Source: Mycolicibacterium sp. BiH015
Lineage (GTDB): Bacteria > Actinomycetota > Actinomycetes > Mycobacteriales > Mycobacteriaceae
NCBI RefSeq assembly: GCF_027706845.1
Contig: NZ_JAQGCZ010000003.1
Span: 372,001 to 436,000 of the forward strand
Length of the DNA stretch: 64,000 bases
Reading direction: 5' to 3'
The notes beneath the pieces are model-generated. The model did no database searches, was not told the DNA's origin, and saw only the letters and a list, made by a program, of their open reading frames with translations. Positions 53,027-61,177 of the stretch are shown here, piece after piece. A program made the translations under genes and the position numbers. The number at the start of each line of letters is the position of its first letter. The stretch's first letter is position 1.

Positions 53027-53614
53027 CTACTTCTTCCCCAGCATCGACAGTGCCGCACGCAACGCACTCGACGTGGTCGCCTCCGGGTTGTCGGCGAGCA
53101 CCTTGTCGGTGGCCTCCTCGGCCTGTTTGACCGCGAAGCCCAGTCCCACGAGCGCCTCCACAACGGGGCCGCGGATGCCATGGCCGCCCGCCGATGCGAC
53201 GCCGGAAGAGCTCGGCGTCCCGACCTTGTCACGCAATGTCAGGACGAGCAGTTCAGCAGTCTTCTTGCCCACCTTGGGGATTCGGGTCAGCGCGGTGACG
53301 TCGCCGTCGCCGATCGCGTGACGCAGCGCGGGACCGTCGTACATCGCCAGCGCTCCGAGGGCGATGCTCGGCCCGATCCCGGACACCCCGAGCAGGATCA
53401 GGAAAAGGTCGCGGGCGTCGGAGTCGGCGAATCCGTACAGGGTTTGCGAATCCTCGCGAACGATCATCGCGGTGATCAACCGGGCTTCGGCACCGCGGCG
53501 CAGCGTCGCCAGCGTCGACGGCGTCGCCATCACCTTGTAGCCCACGCCGGCCGCCTCGATCACGACGTGGTCGAGCGCGATGTCGAGCACCTCACCTCGC
53601 ACCGACGCGATCAT
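53027..53614 (-). CDS. ruvA: Holliday junction branch migration protein RuvA
   Basis: 195 residues from the ATG at 53614, overlapping the ruvC stop (ATGA); the frame is open 43 codons further inside ruvC. OB-fold domain I ([28 protein letters not shown]), two helix-hairpin-helix motifs ([40 protein letters not shown]), acidic pin region, and C-terminal domain III ([23 protein letters not shown]) that contacts RuvB. Length normal for the family. Confidence 0.97.
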   Translation of the reverse strand: MIASVRGEVLDIALDHVVIEAAGVGYKVMATPSTLATLRRGAEARLITAMIVREDSQTLYGFADSDARDLFLILLGVSGIGPSIALGALAMYDGPALRHAIGDGDVTALTRIPKVGKKTAELLVLTLRDKVGTPSSSGVASAGGHGIRGPVVEALVGLGFAVKQAEEATDKVLADNPEATTSSALRAALSMLGKK

Positions 53615-54201
53615 CGTGTGCTCTTCGACATCCGGCCCGCCTTCGCCCCCGCCGCAGCCTTCAGCGTCGCCTTGTACTTGCGGCGCTGTTCGGCCGCCAT
53701 TTCCTCGGCAGCGGCCATCCGCGAGATCATCGGCGCGCGCCAACAGTGACAGATCGCGAGAGCCAGCGCGTCGGCCGCATCAGCCGGCGTCGGCTTCTGT
53801 TGCAGCGCAAGAATTCTCGTCACCATCTCGGTCACCTGGGCCTTGTCGGCGCGTCCATTGCCGGTGACGGCAGCCTTGACCTCACTCGGCGTGTGGAAGT
53901 GCACGTCGATGTCGCGGCGGGCGGCGGCCAGCGCGATCACCCCACCGGCCTGCGCGGTGCCCATGGCGGTGTTGGCGTTCTGGTTGGAGAACACCCGCTC
54001 GATCGCGATGACGTCGGGCCGGTGGGTGTCGAGCCAGTGTTCGACGGCGTTGCTGATCGCGAGCAGCCGATGGGCCAGCGGGTGGTCGGACGGAGTGCGT
54101 ACGACGTCGACGTCGAGCGCGATGACCTGACGGCCGCGCCCACTCTCAATGACCGACAGCCCACACCGGGTCAGACCCGGGTCGACTCCCATCACCCGCA
54201 C
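53611..54201 (-). CDS. ruvC: Crossover junction endodeoxyribonuclease RuvC
   Basis: 196 residues from GTG. RNase H-like resolvase: [18 protein letters not shown] with the first catalytic Asp (residue 7), [31 protein letters not shown] with the Glu, [17 protein letters not shown], and [18 protein letters not shown] with the last acidic pair. It cuts Holliday junctions. The tail after residue 170 is basic and Ala-rich. First gene of the SOS-regulated ruvCAB operon. Confidence 0.97.
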   Translation of the reverse strand: MRVMGVDPGLTRCGLSVIESGRGRQVIALDVDVVRTPSDHPLAHRLLAISNAVEHWLDTHRPDVIAIERVFSNQNANTAMGTAQAGGVIALAAARRDIDVHFHTPSEVKAAVTGNGRADKAQVTEMVTRILALQQKPTPADAADALALAICHCWRAPMISRMAAAEEMAAEQRRKYKATLKAAAGAKAGRMSKSTR

Positions 54202-54219
54202 GCCAGCTCCTCCTCGAAG

Positions 54220-54234
54220 AGAACATTTGTTCGA
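54220..54234 (-). promoter_or_regulatory. LexA (SOS) box of ruvCAB
   Basis: AGAACATTTGTTCGA: GAAC-ATTT-GTTC with the flanking GA on one side, fitting the mycobacterial box TCGAAC(N4)GTTCGA with differences only in the left flank. It is 19-33 bp upstream of the ruvC start. Known for ruvC of M. tuberculosis. Confidence 0.88.
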
Positions 54235-54277
54235 GAGCTTAGCCGTCCGGAGCGACAGAGCCGGGCAGGGACACGCG

Positions 54278-54601
54278 TCAGATGGCGTAATGCCCTGAGC
54301 GCCAGCCCTGCGACAACTGGAGCATCAGCTCGGCCATGCGGCCTCCGGAACGGCGCCAACCGCGCACCAGCTCGCGATCGACCTCCTGATGGTTGCGCTG
54401 CACGATGATCACCCACCGCGCACCCAGGAATTTCGTCAGCAGCCAGAACGGCCACAGCAGCACGAAAGGCAGGAAGAGGACGAGACCGATCACCCAGCCG
54501 AAGAAGTCGAAGTTGTCGAGCAGCGTCTCCAGCGACGGGAACGGCCACAGCTTTCGGTGCACCGACCACTGCACGCCCGAAGGATCCGTGAGGACTCGCA
54601 T
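54278..54601 (-). CDS. Small membrane protein, paralogue of 56177-56500
   Basis: 107 residues from ATG. The N-terminus [25 protein letters not shown] is followed by a long hydrophobic segment ([37 protein letters not shown]) and a basic tail [19 protein letters not shown]. The same order (TDPDGVQWRVRRWW; LIFLIVLPFMVMWPLWLASKWLGASWTILVER; VSREQVRGWGKSGERVREL) recurs in the gene at 56177. Likely two membrane helices or a re-entrant loop, both ends inside. No known function. Not in the ruv operon; it is 77 bp downstream on the other side of the SOS box, same strand. Confidence 0.75.
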   Translation of the reverse strand: MRVLTDPSGVQWSVHRKLWPFPSLETLLDNFDFFGWVIGLVLFLPFVLLWPFWLLTKFLGARWVIIVQRNHQEVDRELVRGWRRSGGRMAELMLQLSQGWRSGHYAI

Positions 54602-54670
54602 GCGCGAAGCATAGGGGCGAACAGTCGATTTGACCGCGCAACGACACCGCGGGATGGCTCGACAGCAGGG

Positions 54671-55285
54671 TCAGGTCGATATCGATTGCGCTGCGCCACT
54701 GACATGCCGCGGAGTCAACTCGATGCCCCGATACTGCGGCGCCATCGTCGCGCCCGCCGCCAGGAGCGGCTCGGCGTCACGCATCACCCTGGCAAGCAGG
54801 AATGCCCCCTCCAGCGCGCCCACGATCGCCAGAGTCACCTGCCTGCCGAACGTTTCGTCGAGACCCCGCGACGCGAAGTAGGCCGTGCCGCCGTCGACCC
54901 ACCCGCTGAAGATGCCGCGGGTTGCGGTGCGCAACTCCTCGACGGTGTCCGAGATCTCCCCCGCCACACTGGCGACCGGGCACATGTTCGCGAAACCGGT
55001 CTGGGCCATGTCCTCGGCGGCCTGGGTGAACACGCCCTCCACCGCCGCCCCGAGGTCGTCATAGCCGTCCACGACCGTGGGGATCAGCAGTCCGTAGGCG
55101 TAGCCGGCGTTGATCAGCGCCTGACGCGCGATCTCGACCTTGCCGCCCGGAAAGTGGTGGTACAGGGATCCGATTGGCGCCCCTGAGGCCTGGGCGATGT
55201 CTTTCATGGCAACCCCGGCGTAACCCCGGTGCCGCATCAGCTCCGCGGCTGCGGTCGCGATCGACTCTTTGGTGGACCTTGCCAT
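54671..55285 (-). CDS. TetR family regulator (LmrA/YxaF type)
   Basis: 204 residues from ATG. Helix-turn-helix: KESIATAAAELMRHRGYAGVAMKDIAQASGAPIGSLYHHFPGGKVEIARQAL. The ligand domain (CPVASVAGEISDTVEELRTATRGIFSGW; ALEGAFLLARVMRDAEPLL) has the C-terminal pattern of LmrA/YxaF-type repressors. It is divergent from the α/β hydrolase at 55348 with a 62-bp gap holding two overlapping CTAGA(A/G)-N6-TTCTAG palindromes, almost certainly its operator. Inducer unknown; such regulators often answer to planar or lipophilic compounds. Confidence 0.93.
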   Translation of the reverse strand: MARSTKESIATAAAELMRHRGYAGVAMKDIAQASGAPIGSLYHHFPGGKVEIARQALINAGYAYGLLIPTVVDGYDDLGAAVEGVFTQAAEDMAQTGFANMCPVASVAGEISDTVEELRTATRGIFSGWVDGGTAYFASRGLDETFGRQVTLAIVGALEGAFLLARVMRDAEPLLAAGATMAPQYRGIELTPRHVSGAAQSIST

Positions 55286-55305
55286 CCTTACCTCCCCGTG
55301 TCAGG

Positions 55306-55337
55306 CTAGAGCATACGTTCTAGAATGTTCGTTCTAG
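55306..55337. promoter_or_regulatory. Two overlapping palindromes, TetR operator
   Basis: CTAGAG-CATACG-TTCTAG (55306-55323, one mismatch) and CTAGAA-TGTTCG-TTCTAG (55320-55337, perfect) overlap by 4 bp, centres 14 bp apart. They fill most of the gap between the TetR start (55285) and the hydrolase start (55348) and reach to within 1-2 bp of the hydrolase ribosome-binding site (GGAGG at 55339). Confidence 0.8.
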
Positions 55338-55347
55338 TGGAGGAATC

Positions 55348-56193
55348 ATGCAGACGGTGCAGGTCTCGGCGGGAACTCTCCAATATCGCGAAGAGGGCAA
55401 CCCTGAGGGCCCGCCCGTCGTCCTGCTCCACGGCCTGCTGATGAACGACTCCCAGTGGGATCTGACCCTCCCCCACCTCCCGGCGGGTTTCCGCTATCTG
55501 CTGCCCGTCCTGCCGATGGGCGGGCACCACATCGCGATGCGCGACGACGCCGACCTGACGCTTCCGGGCATGATCGGCCTCGTCGCCGACTTTCTCGACG
55601 CGCTGCGGCTGACGGACGTCACGCTCGTGGTCACCGACTGGGGCGGGCCGCTGTTCCTGACCGACATGAACCGCGACCAACGGGTCTCGCGGCTGGTCGT
55701 CTGTCCGTCGGAGGCTTTCGACAACTTCCCGCCCGGGTTCCCCGGGAAAGTCGCGTGGCTGGCCAGCCGAACCCCCGGCACGGTGTGGTTGGCGATGCGC
55801 CAGCTCAAGGTCGGCTGGCTGCGGCGCCGGCGACTCATATTCGGCATGATGGCGAAAAAGCCTGTGCCACAACCGATCGTCGAAAGGTGGGTCGGAACGG
55901 CGCTGACCGACAAGGCGGTTCGGCGCGATCTGGTCAAGTACTGCCGCACCACGTTTGACGACGACGAGCTCATCAGGTCCACCGAGCGCCTGGCGGATTT
56001 CGACCGGCCGGCTTTGATTCTGTGGACCGACAACCCGGTGATGCCCGCCGATCACGGACGCCGACTGGCCGAGTTGCTACCGCAGGGCCGCCTGCAGACG
56101 ATCGACGACGCCTACGTGCTGGTCATGCTCGATCAGCCGGAGCACACAGCCGAGGCGATCGCGCAGTTCCTCGCCGTCACTGCTGCTCGGTGA
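55348..56193 (+). CDS. α/β-fold hydrolase without canonical catalytic His
   Basis: 281 residues from ATG with GGAGG 4 nt upstream. α/β-hydrolase: VVLLHGLLMNDSQWDL (oxyanion region), PVLPMGGHHIAM, DFLDALRLTDVTLVVTDWGGPLFLTDMN with Asp in place of Ser at the nucleophile elbow (TDWGG, as in haloalkane and fluoroacetate dehalogenases and epoxide hydrolases), and PALILWTDNPVMP. At the usual place of the C-terminal His the text is IDDAYVLVMLDQPEH, with Tyr. So either a different triad is used or the enzyme works otherwise. Divergent from and probably repressed by the TetR protein at 54671. Confidence 0.85.
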   Translation: MQTVQVSAGTLQYREEGNPEGPPVVLLHGLLMNDSQWDLTLPHLPAGFRYLLPVLPMGGHHIAMRDDADLTLPGMIGLVADFLDALRLTDVTLVVTDWGGPLFLTDMNRDQRVSRLVVCPSEAFDNFPPGFPGKVAWLASRTPGTVWLAMRQLKVGWLRRRRLIFGMMAKKPVPQPIVERWVGTALTDKAVRRDLVKYCRTTFDDDELIRSTERLADFDRPALILWTDNPVMPADHGRRLAELLPQGRLQTIDDAYVLVMLDQPEHTAEAIAQFLAVTAAR

Positions 56194-56500
56194 GAGCCAA
56201 GGTCTGCGCCAGGGTGCCTGCCTGGGCCTGCTGAGCCAACTCGCGGACGCGCTCACCCGACTTTCCCCAGCCACGCACCTGCTCGCGACTGACCTGCGTA
56301 CCGTCGCGCTCGACCAGGATGGTCCAGGACGCGCCGAGCCATTTGGACGCCAGCCACAACGGCCACATCACCATGAACGGCAACACGATCAGAAAGATGA
56401 GGGCGTCCAGGGTGGCGAAGCCGGTTTCCCACGGCACGGTCTTCCACCACCACCGTCGCACCCGCCACTGCACCCCGTCGGGGTCAGTCACCTTCTCCAT
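56177..56500 (-). CDS. Small membrane protein, paralogue of 54278-54601
   Basis: 107 residues from ATG. VTDPDGVQWRVRRWWWKTVPWETG, hydrophobic LDALIFLIVLPFMVMWPLWLASKWLGASWTILVER, then REQVRGWGKSGERVRELAQQAQ. Conserved with the other copy: D-P-(D/S)-G-V-Q-W, W-P-(L/F)-W-L, LGA-W-I-VxR and VRGW. It ends inside the last codons of the convergent hydrolase gene (17-bp overlap). Function unknown. Confidence 0.72.
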   Translation of the reverse strand: MEKVTDPDGVQWRVRRWWWKTVPWETGFATLDALIFLIVLPFMVMWPLWLASKWLGASWTILVERDGTQVSREQVRGWGKSGERVRELAQQAQAGTLAQTLALTEQQ

Positions 56501-56575
56501 GCGGCAGCCACTTTCTCCGATCAGCCTCGAGCACCGATCGGATTATGCACTCCGCAGGACGGATCGGTCGGCTGA

Positions 56576-57331
56576 TCAGTCCTCGTCGAGCTGTGCTGCG
56601 ACGTCGTCGGGGATGTCGACGTTGGTGTACACGTCCTGCACGTCGTCGCTGTCCTCCAACGCGTCCACGAGCTTGAGCACCTTGCGGGCCCCCTCGAGGT
56701 CGACGGCGACCGACACCGACGGCTGGAAGCTCGCCTCCGCCGATTCGTAGTCGATTCCGGCGTCCTGCAGCGCTGTCCGCACGGCGACGAGATCGGTGGG
56801 TTCGGAGATGATTTCGAAGCTCTCGCCCAGATCATTGACATCCTCGGCGCCGGCGTCGAGGACAGCGGCCAGCACGTCGTCCTCGGTGAGGCCGTTCTTC
56901 TCCAGCGTCACCACACCCTTGCGGGAGAAGAGATAGGACACCGATCCCGGGTCGGCCATGCTGCCGCCGTTGCGGGTCATCGCGACGCGTACCTCGCCCG
57001 CGGCGCGGTTGCGGTTGTCGGTCAGACATTCGACGAGGATGGCCACGCCGTTGGGCCCGTAGCCCTCGTAAGTAATGGTCTGCCAGTCGGCGCCACCGGC
57101 TTCTTCACCTGCGCCGCGCTTGCGTGCGCGCTCGATGTTGTCGTTGGGCACCGAGTTCTTCTTGGCCTTCTGGATCGCGTCGTACAGCGTCGGGTTACCG
57201 CCCGGGTCACCGCCGCCGGTCCTGGCCGCCACCTCGATGTTCTTGATCAGCTTGGCGAAGTTCTTACCGCGACGCGCGTCGATCACGGCCTTCTTGTGCT
57301 TTGTGGTGGCCCACTTGGAATGGCCGCTCAT
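56576..57331 (-). CDS. yebC: YebC/PmpR family protein
   Basis: 251 residues from [43 protein letters not shown] is the invariant family N-terminus; [59 protein letters not shown], and the acidic C-terminal domain [19 protein letters not shown] follow. Long annotated as a transcription factor; recent work on the family gives it a role at the ribosome on proline-rich stretches. Positional match to Rv2603c. The leader carries a 9-bp tandem repeat directly upstream. Confidence 0.95.
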   Translation of the reverse strand: MSGHSKWATTKHKKAVIDARRGKNFAKLIKNIEVAARTGGGDPGGNPTLYDAIQKAKKNSVPNDNIERARKRGAGEEAGGADWQTITYEGYGPNGVAILVECLTDNRNRAAGEVRVAMTRNGGSMADPGSVSYLFSRKGVVTLEKNGLTEDDVLAAVLDAGAEDVNDLGESFEIISEPTDLVAVRTALQDAGIDYESAEASFQPSVSVAVDLEGARKVLKLVDALEDSDDVQDVYTNVDIPDDVAAQLDED

Positions 57332-57342
57332 GCAGGTACTAC

Positions 57343-57378
57343 CTCTTCTGGCTCTTCTGGCTCTTCTGGCTCTTCTGG
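57343..57378 (-). repeat. Four copies of a 9-bp tandem repeat in the yebC leader
   Basis: CTCTTCTGG is repeated perfectly four times (57343-57378; CCAGAAGAG on the coding strand) plus a partial copy. It ends 11 bp before the yebC ATG (57331) and its last unit merges into the AGAAGAGG ribosome-binding site. A copy-number change would alter the leader without changing reading frame. Confidence 0.9.
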
Positions 57379-57420
57379 CTGGCTCGAAGTCAAAGTCCGG
57401 TTGACCAGTCTACGTGGCCG

Positions 57421-58023
57421 TCATCGCAGATCCTCTTCGATGTAGCGCTGCAGGTTCGGGGCCACGGCCGCAACGAGCGCCTCCTCGCTCATCGTCGCGA
57501 CGGGCTCGATGCCCCAGACAAAGCGCATCATCGCCAAACCCATGATCTGCGACGAGATCAGCCCACTGCGCACCAGGCGCTCTCGCTCGGTCGACCCGAG
57601 CTGCGAGACGCCGATGAGGCTCCGCTCGACGATGAGGCGCAACTTCTCGCGCGTGGCCGCTTCGTGTGCGGCAGTCTGCAGGATCGCTCTCAGCACGGGA
57701 CCGATCTCGTCGTCCGCCCATGCGCTGAGCATCAGCCGGACAAGGGCCTCACCCAGCTGCGGGAGCGGCGTGGTCCACGTCTCGGCGACGCGCTCCAACC
57801 ACCGCGGGGGCGGCGTCGTCGCGGCGTCGAGAAGCGCTTCTTTGGACCCGAAGTAGTGGTAGACGAGCGCGGGGTCGACGTCGGCGGCGCGGGCCACCGA
57901 CCGCATCGTCGTGCCGGCGTATCCGGTGTCTGCGAATGCCCTGCGCGCGGCGACCAGAATCCGCGCGGACAGCACTCCACGCTCGTCGCGCGGACCGGGG
58001 GTCACCTTCGGCACGAGTCTCAT
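57421..58023 (-). CDS. TetR family transcriptional regulator
   Basis: 200 residues from the ATG at 58023; a TTG at 58062 would run into the operator. Helix-turn-helix: SARILVAARRAFADTGYAGTTMRSVARAADVDPALVYHYFGSKEALLDAA. C-terminal domain of the TetR_C type with AILQTAAHEAATREKLRLIVERSLIG and SGLISSQIMGLAMMRFVWGIEPVATMSEEALVAAVAPNLQRYI. Divergent from the CocE-type hydrolase at 58077 across a perfect 20-bp palindrome, which it most likely binds. Confidence 0.93.
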   Translation of the reverse strand: MRLVPKVTPGPRDERGVLSARILVAARRAFADTGYAGTTMRSVARAADVDPALVYHYFGSKEALLDAATTPPPRWLERVAETWTTPLPQLGEALVRLMLSAWADDEIGPVLRAILQTAAHEAATREKLRLIVERSLIGVSQLGSTERERLVRSGLISSQIMGLAMMRFVWGIEPVATMSEEALVAAVAPNLQRYIEEDLR

Positions 58024-58044
58024 CCTAACCTGAGTCTCACATTG

Positions 58045-58064
58045 CGTTGAAACTAGTTTCAACG
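58045..58064. promoter_or_regulatory. 20-bp perfect palindromic operator
   Basis: CGTTGAAACTAGTTTCAACG (58045-58064). Outside it TCTCAC (58035-58040) and GTGAGA (58069-58074) also pair, giving a 40-bp inverted repeat overall. It lies 21 bp before the TetR start (58023) and 12 bp before the hydrolase start (58077). Confidence 0.88.
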
Positions 58065-58076
58065 TAGCGTGAGATT

Positions 58077-59819
58077 ATGCCTAACCATGGACGCCGGCTC
58101 AACGGTCCTCAGGACACCGGCCGCCGATACCGGAACCTCAGCCGGCCGCAGTACGGCATCGCGCACGTCGTCAACCAGCACGTCCCCTTGCGAGACGGTG
58201 TGGAGCTCCTCGCCGACGTCCATCGCCCGACCCCCGCGGGGAGGTACCCGGCGCTCATTGCCGCCTCCCCGTACCCACGCCAGATGCAGGACCTCGGCGC
58301 TCCCGCCGGCTTCATCGAAGCGGGCGCCACCGAGTTCTGGGTATCGCGCGGCTATGTGCACGTCATCGCGAACGTCCGAGGAACAGGCGGATCCGGCGGG
58401 ACGTTCGGGTTCTTCGACGCCCAGGAGCGACGCGACATGTACGACCTCGTGGAATGGGTCGCGGCACAGCCGTGGTGCGACGGCAACGTCGGCATGATCG
58501 GCATCAGCTATTTCGCGATGACCCAACTTGAGGCCGCCGTCGAGAAGCCACCCCACCTCAAGGCGATCTTTCCCGTCGCGGTGACCGCCGACCTCTTCGA
58601 CGCAGCCTCCCATCACGGGTTGGCGAGTTCGTCGTTCATCACGCCGTTTCTGTCGATGATGGGTTTGACGTCCGATCGCAGCGACGCGTTCTGGCGGCGC
58701 AACCCGTTGATCACGCTGGCACGCAGAGTGCTGAACAGGCCGAATCTGCACCAGAAGTTCGCGACGATGAACGGCGAGGCGGCGGTGACGATGATGCGCG
58801 TTCTCCTCAAACTGCCCCACAACCCACACCCATGGGATGACCTCTGGCTCGACACGATGGTCAGGCATCCGTTGCGCGATGCGTGGTGGGAGGAGCGCAA
58901 CGTGCTGCCGCTGCTCAAAGACGTCGACATCCCCGTCTACCTCGGCTGCGACTGGGAGAATGTGCCACTGCACCTTCCCTCGACCTTTGCGGCGTGGAAT
59001 GCGTTGCAGCACAACCCAAATGTGCGGATGGCGATGCTCGGCCGGTTCGGCCTGACGTGGCCGTGGGAGAGCCTGCACACCGAAGCCCTCGCGTGGTTCG
59101 ACCACTGGCTCCGAGGTGCCGACACCGGCATCATGGACGGCCCGGCGGTCCGCTACGTACTCCCGGGAGCCGACGGTTGGCATACGGCCCCGACGTGGCC
59201 ACCCGCCGCCACGTATCGACACTGGGCGTTGCGAGCCGACGGCAGCCTGAGCGATACCGAGGGAGCACCCGGCCACCGTGAGTACCTGACGCTCGGCATC
59301 GGACTCAACCGCGCCCAGCCCAGCCCGATCGACCCCCCGGCGTCGCTGACCTGGACATCAGCTCCACTGTCTACCGATCTCGACGTCGTCGGCGCCATTG
59401 AGCTGCGCCTGAAAGCTTCGGCCACCGCCGCCGACACCGCCTGGATCGCCACACTGCAGGACGTCTCGTCCGACAACGAGGTGACCGATGTGACGGCGGG
59501 GTGGGTGCGAGCCAGCCTGCGCACGGTCGATGACACCGCCAGCCACGAAGGCGCCCCCGTCCTGCCGTGCGACGAGGCGGTCGCCGTACCCGTCGGGGAG
59601 GTGGTGACGTATCGAATCCCGTTGGTGCCGAACGCCCGTCGATTCCGCACGGGCCATCGCGTCCGGCTGACGCTCTGCAGCGACGATCAGCAGCCGGGCA
59701 CGCCGGCGATCATGAACTTCCGCCACGCCGGCGTGGGAACCAGCACCGTCAACACGGTGTTCTCGGGGTCTCGCCTGCTGTTGCCGGTGTTGGACTCACC
59801 GCGTGGCGCTGTTAGCTGA
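58077..59819 (+). CDS. CocE/NonD family hydrolase
   Basis: 580 residues from ATG. X-Pro dipeptidyl-peptidase (CocE/NonD) type: VPLRDGVELLADVHRP at the start, a GMIGISYFAMTQLEAA elbow (Ser in GxSYxxxxQ), YVHVIANVRGTGGSGGTFGFFD, a His region, and a C-terminal jelly-roll domain (TSAPLSTDLDVVGAIELRLKASATAADTAWIATLQDVS; FRTGHRVRLTLCSDDQQ). Family members act on esters, amides or acyl-peptides. No signal peptide. Expression is probably controlled by the divergent TetR via the palindrome that reaches almost to its start codon. Confidence 0.9.
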   Translation: MPNHGRRLNGPQDTGRRYRNLSRPQYGIAHVVNQHVPLRDGVELLADVHRPTPAGRYPALIAASPYPRQMQDLGAPAGFIEAGATEFWVSRGYVHVIANVRGTGGSGGTFGFFDAQERRDMYDLVEWVAAQPWCDGNVGMIGISYFAMTQLEAAVEKPPHLKAIFPVAVTADLFDAASHHGLASSSFITPFLSMMGLTSDRSDAFWRRNPLITLARRVLNRPNLHQKFATMNGEAAVTMMRVLLKLPHNPHPWDDLWLDTMVRHPLRDAWWEERNVLPLLKDVDIPVYLGCDWENVPLHLPSTFAAWNALQHNPNVRMAMLGRFGLTWPWESLHTEALAWFDHWLRGADTGIMDGPAVRYVLPGADGWHTAPTWPPAATYRHWALRADGSLSDTEGAPGHREYLTLGIGLNRAQPSPIDPPASLTWTSAPLSTDLDVVGAIELRLKASATAADTAWIATLQDVSSDNEVTDVTAGWVRASLRTVDDTASHEGAPVLPCDEAVAVPVGEVVTYRIPLVPNARRFRTGHRVRLTLCSDDQQPGTPAIMNFRHAGVGTSTVNTVFSGSRLLLPVLDSPRGAVS

Positions 59820-59841
59820 ACCACACCCTCTGGCCGGTTAT

Positions 59842-59857
59842 CTTACTCCGGAGTAAG
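59842..59857. promoter_or_regulatory. 16-bp perfect palindrome upstream of acyl-CoA dehydrogenase
   Basis: CTTACTCCGGAGTAAG, 11 bp before the start of the dehydrogenase at 59868 and 23 bp after the hydrolase stop. No regulator gene is adjacent, so if it is an operator it is bound by a protein encoded elsewhere. Confidence 0.65.
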
Positions 59858-59867
59858 GTACCCGAGC

Positions 59868-61079
59868 ATGACATTCTCGCTGGAGTTGTCCTCCGACCTG
59901 CTCGACGTGCAGAAGTGGGTCCACGAATTTGCTGCTGATGTCGTCCGCCCCGCCGCTGCGGAGTGGGACGAGCGTGAGGCCACACCGTGGCCGATCATCC
60001 AGGAAGCCGCCAAGGTCGGCCTCTACTCGATGGAGTTCTTCGCCGAGCAGGCCGCAGAGCCCAGCGGGCTCGGCATGATCGTCGCGTTCGAGGAGATGTT
60101 CTGGGGCGATGCCGGCATCGCGCTGGCCATCCTCGGCACCGGTCTGGCAGCGGCCTCGGTCGCCGCGAACGGAACACCCGAGCAGGTCGGCGAATGGGTG
60201 CCCCAGATGTTCGGCACCGTCGAAGACCCCAAGGTCGCCGCGTTCTGCTCCTCCGAACCAAATGCCGGCTCCGATGTCGGCGCGATCCTCACCCGCGCCC
60301 GCTATGACGAGGCGACCGACGAATGGGTGCTCAACGGGACCAAGACGTGGGCGACCAACGGCGGCATCGCCAACGTCCACGTCGTCGTCGCGTCGGTGCA
60401 CCCCGAACTGGGCACCCGCGGGCAGGCGTCCTTCATCATCCCGCCCGGAACGCAGGGTCTCAGCCAGGGCCAGAAGTTCCTCAAGCACGGGATCCGCGCC
60501 TCGCATACCGCCGAGGTCGTGCTCGACGAGGTCCGCATCCCCGGCCGGCTGATCGTCGGCGGCAAGGAGAAATTCGACGCCAGGATCGCCAAGGTCCGCG
60601 AAGGCAAGAAGGCAGCGGGCCAGGCGGCGATGGCGACCTTCGAGCGGACCCGGCCCACCGTGGGCGCGATGGCGGTCGGCGTGGCCCGCGCGGCGTACGA
60701 GTACGCCCGCGACTACGCCACCGAGCGCGAGCAGTTCGGCCGCAAGATCGGCGAATTCCAGGCAGTCGCATTCAAGCTGGCCGACATGAAGGCCCGCATC
60801 GACGCCGCCCGCCTGCTGGTCTACCGGGCCGGCTGGATGGCCCGCAACGGCAAGGCTTTCGAATCGGCAGAAGGCTCGATGGCCAAGCTGGTCGCGAGCG
60901 AGACGGCCGTCTACGTCACCGACGAGGCCATCCAGATCCTCGGCGGCAATGGCTACACGCGCGAATACCCCGTCGAGCGGATGCACCGCGATGCCAAGAT
61001 CTTCACAATCTTCGAGGGCACCAGCGAGATTCAGCGGTTGGTGATGGCCCGTGCGATCACTGGATTACCCCTGCGCTGA
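59868..61079 (+). CDS. Acyl-CoA dehydrogenase
   Basis: 403 residues from ATG. Complete single-chain type: N-terminal helices (LSSDLLDVQKWVHEFAADVVRPAAAEWDERE), FCSSEPNAGSDVGAILTRARYDEATDEWVLNGTKTWATNGGIANVHVVVA, RIPGRLIVGG, YATEREQFGRKIGEFQAVAFKLADMKARIDAARLL, and the end GGNGYTREYPVERMHRDAKIFTIFEGTSEIQRLVMARAI with the catalytic Glu in FEGTS. It oxidises acyl-CoA with FAD and passes electrons to ETF. Not in an operon; the palindrome just upstream suggests control by a distant TetR-like repressor. Confidence 0.95.
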   Translation: MTFSLELSSDLLDVQKWVHEFAADVVRPAAAEWDEREATPWPIIQEAAKVGLYSMEFFAEQAAEPSGLGMIVAFEEMFWGDAGIALAILGTGLAAASVAANGTPEQVGEWVPQMFGTVEDPKVAAFCSSEPNAGSDVGAILTRARYDEATDEWVLNGTKTWATNGGIANVHVVVASVHPELGTRGQASFIIPPGTQGLSQGQKFLKHGIRASHTAEVVLDEVRIPGRLIVGGKEKFDARIAKVREGKKAAGQAAMATFERTRPTVGAMAVGVARAAYEYARDYATEREQFGRKIGEFQAVAFKLADMKARIDAARLLVYRAGWMARNGKAFESAEGSMAKLVASETAVYVTDEAIQILGGNGYTREYPVERMHRDAKIFTIFEGTSEIQRLVMARAITGLPLR

Positions 61080-61177
61080 AAAGGCTTACGCTGCAGTTAA
61101 ATTCGCGACGGTGAACACAGCGGCGCCTGCAACACCGACGTGACAGACCCGAAACAAAGCGGGCCTAGCTTTGCCGG

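Noticed and set aside
57343..57378. CRISPR-like array
   Set aside because: The units are 9 bp and contiguous with no spacers; a simple tandem repeat.
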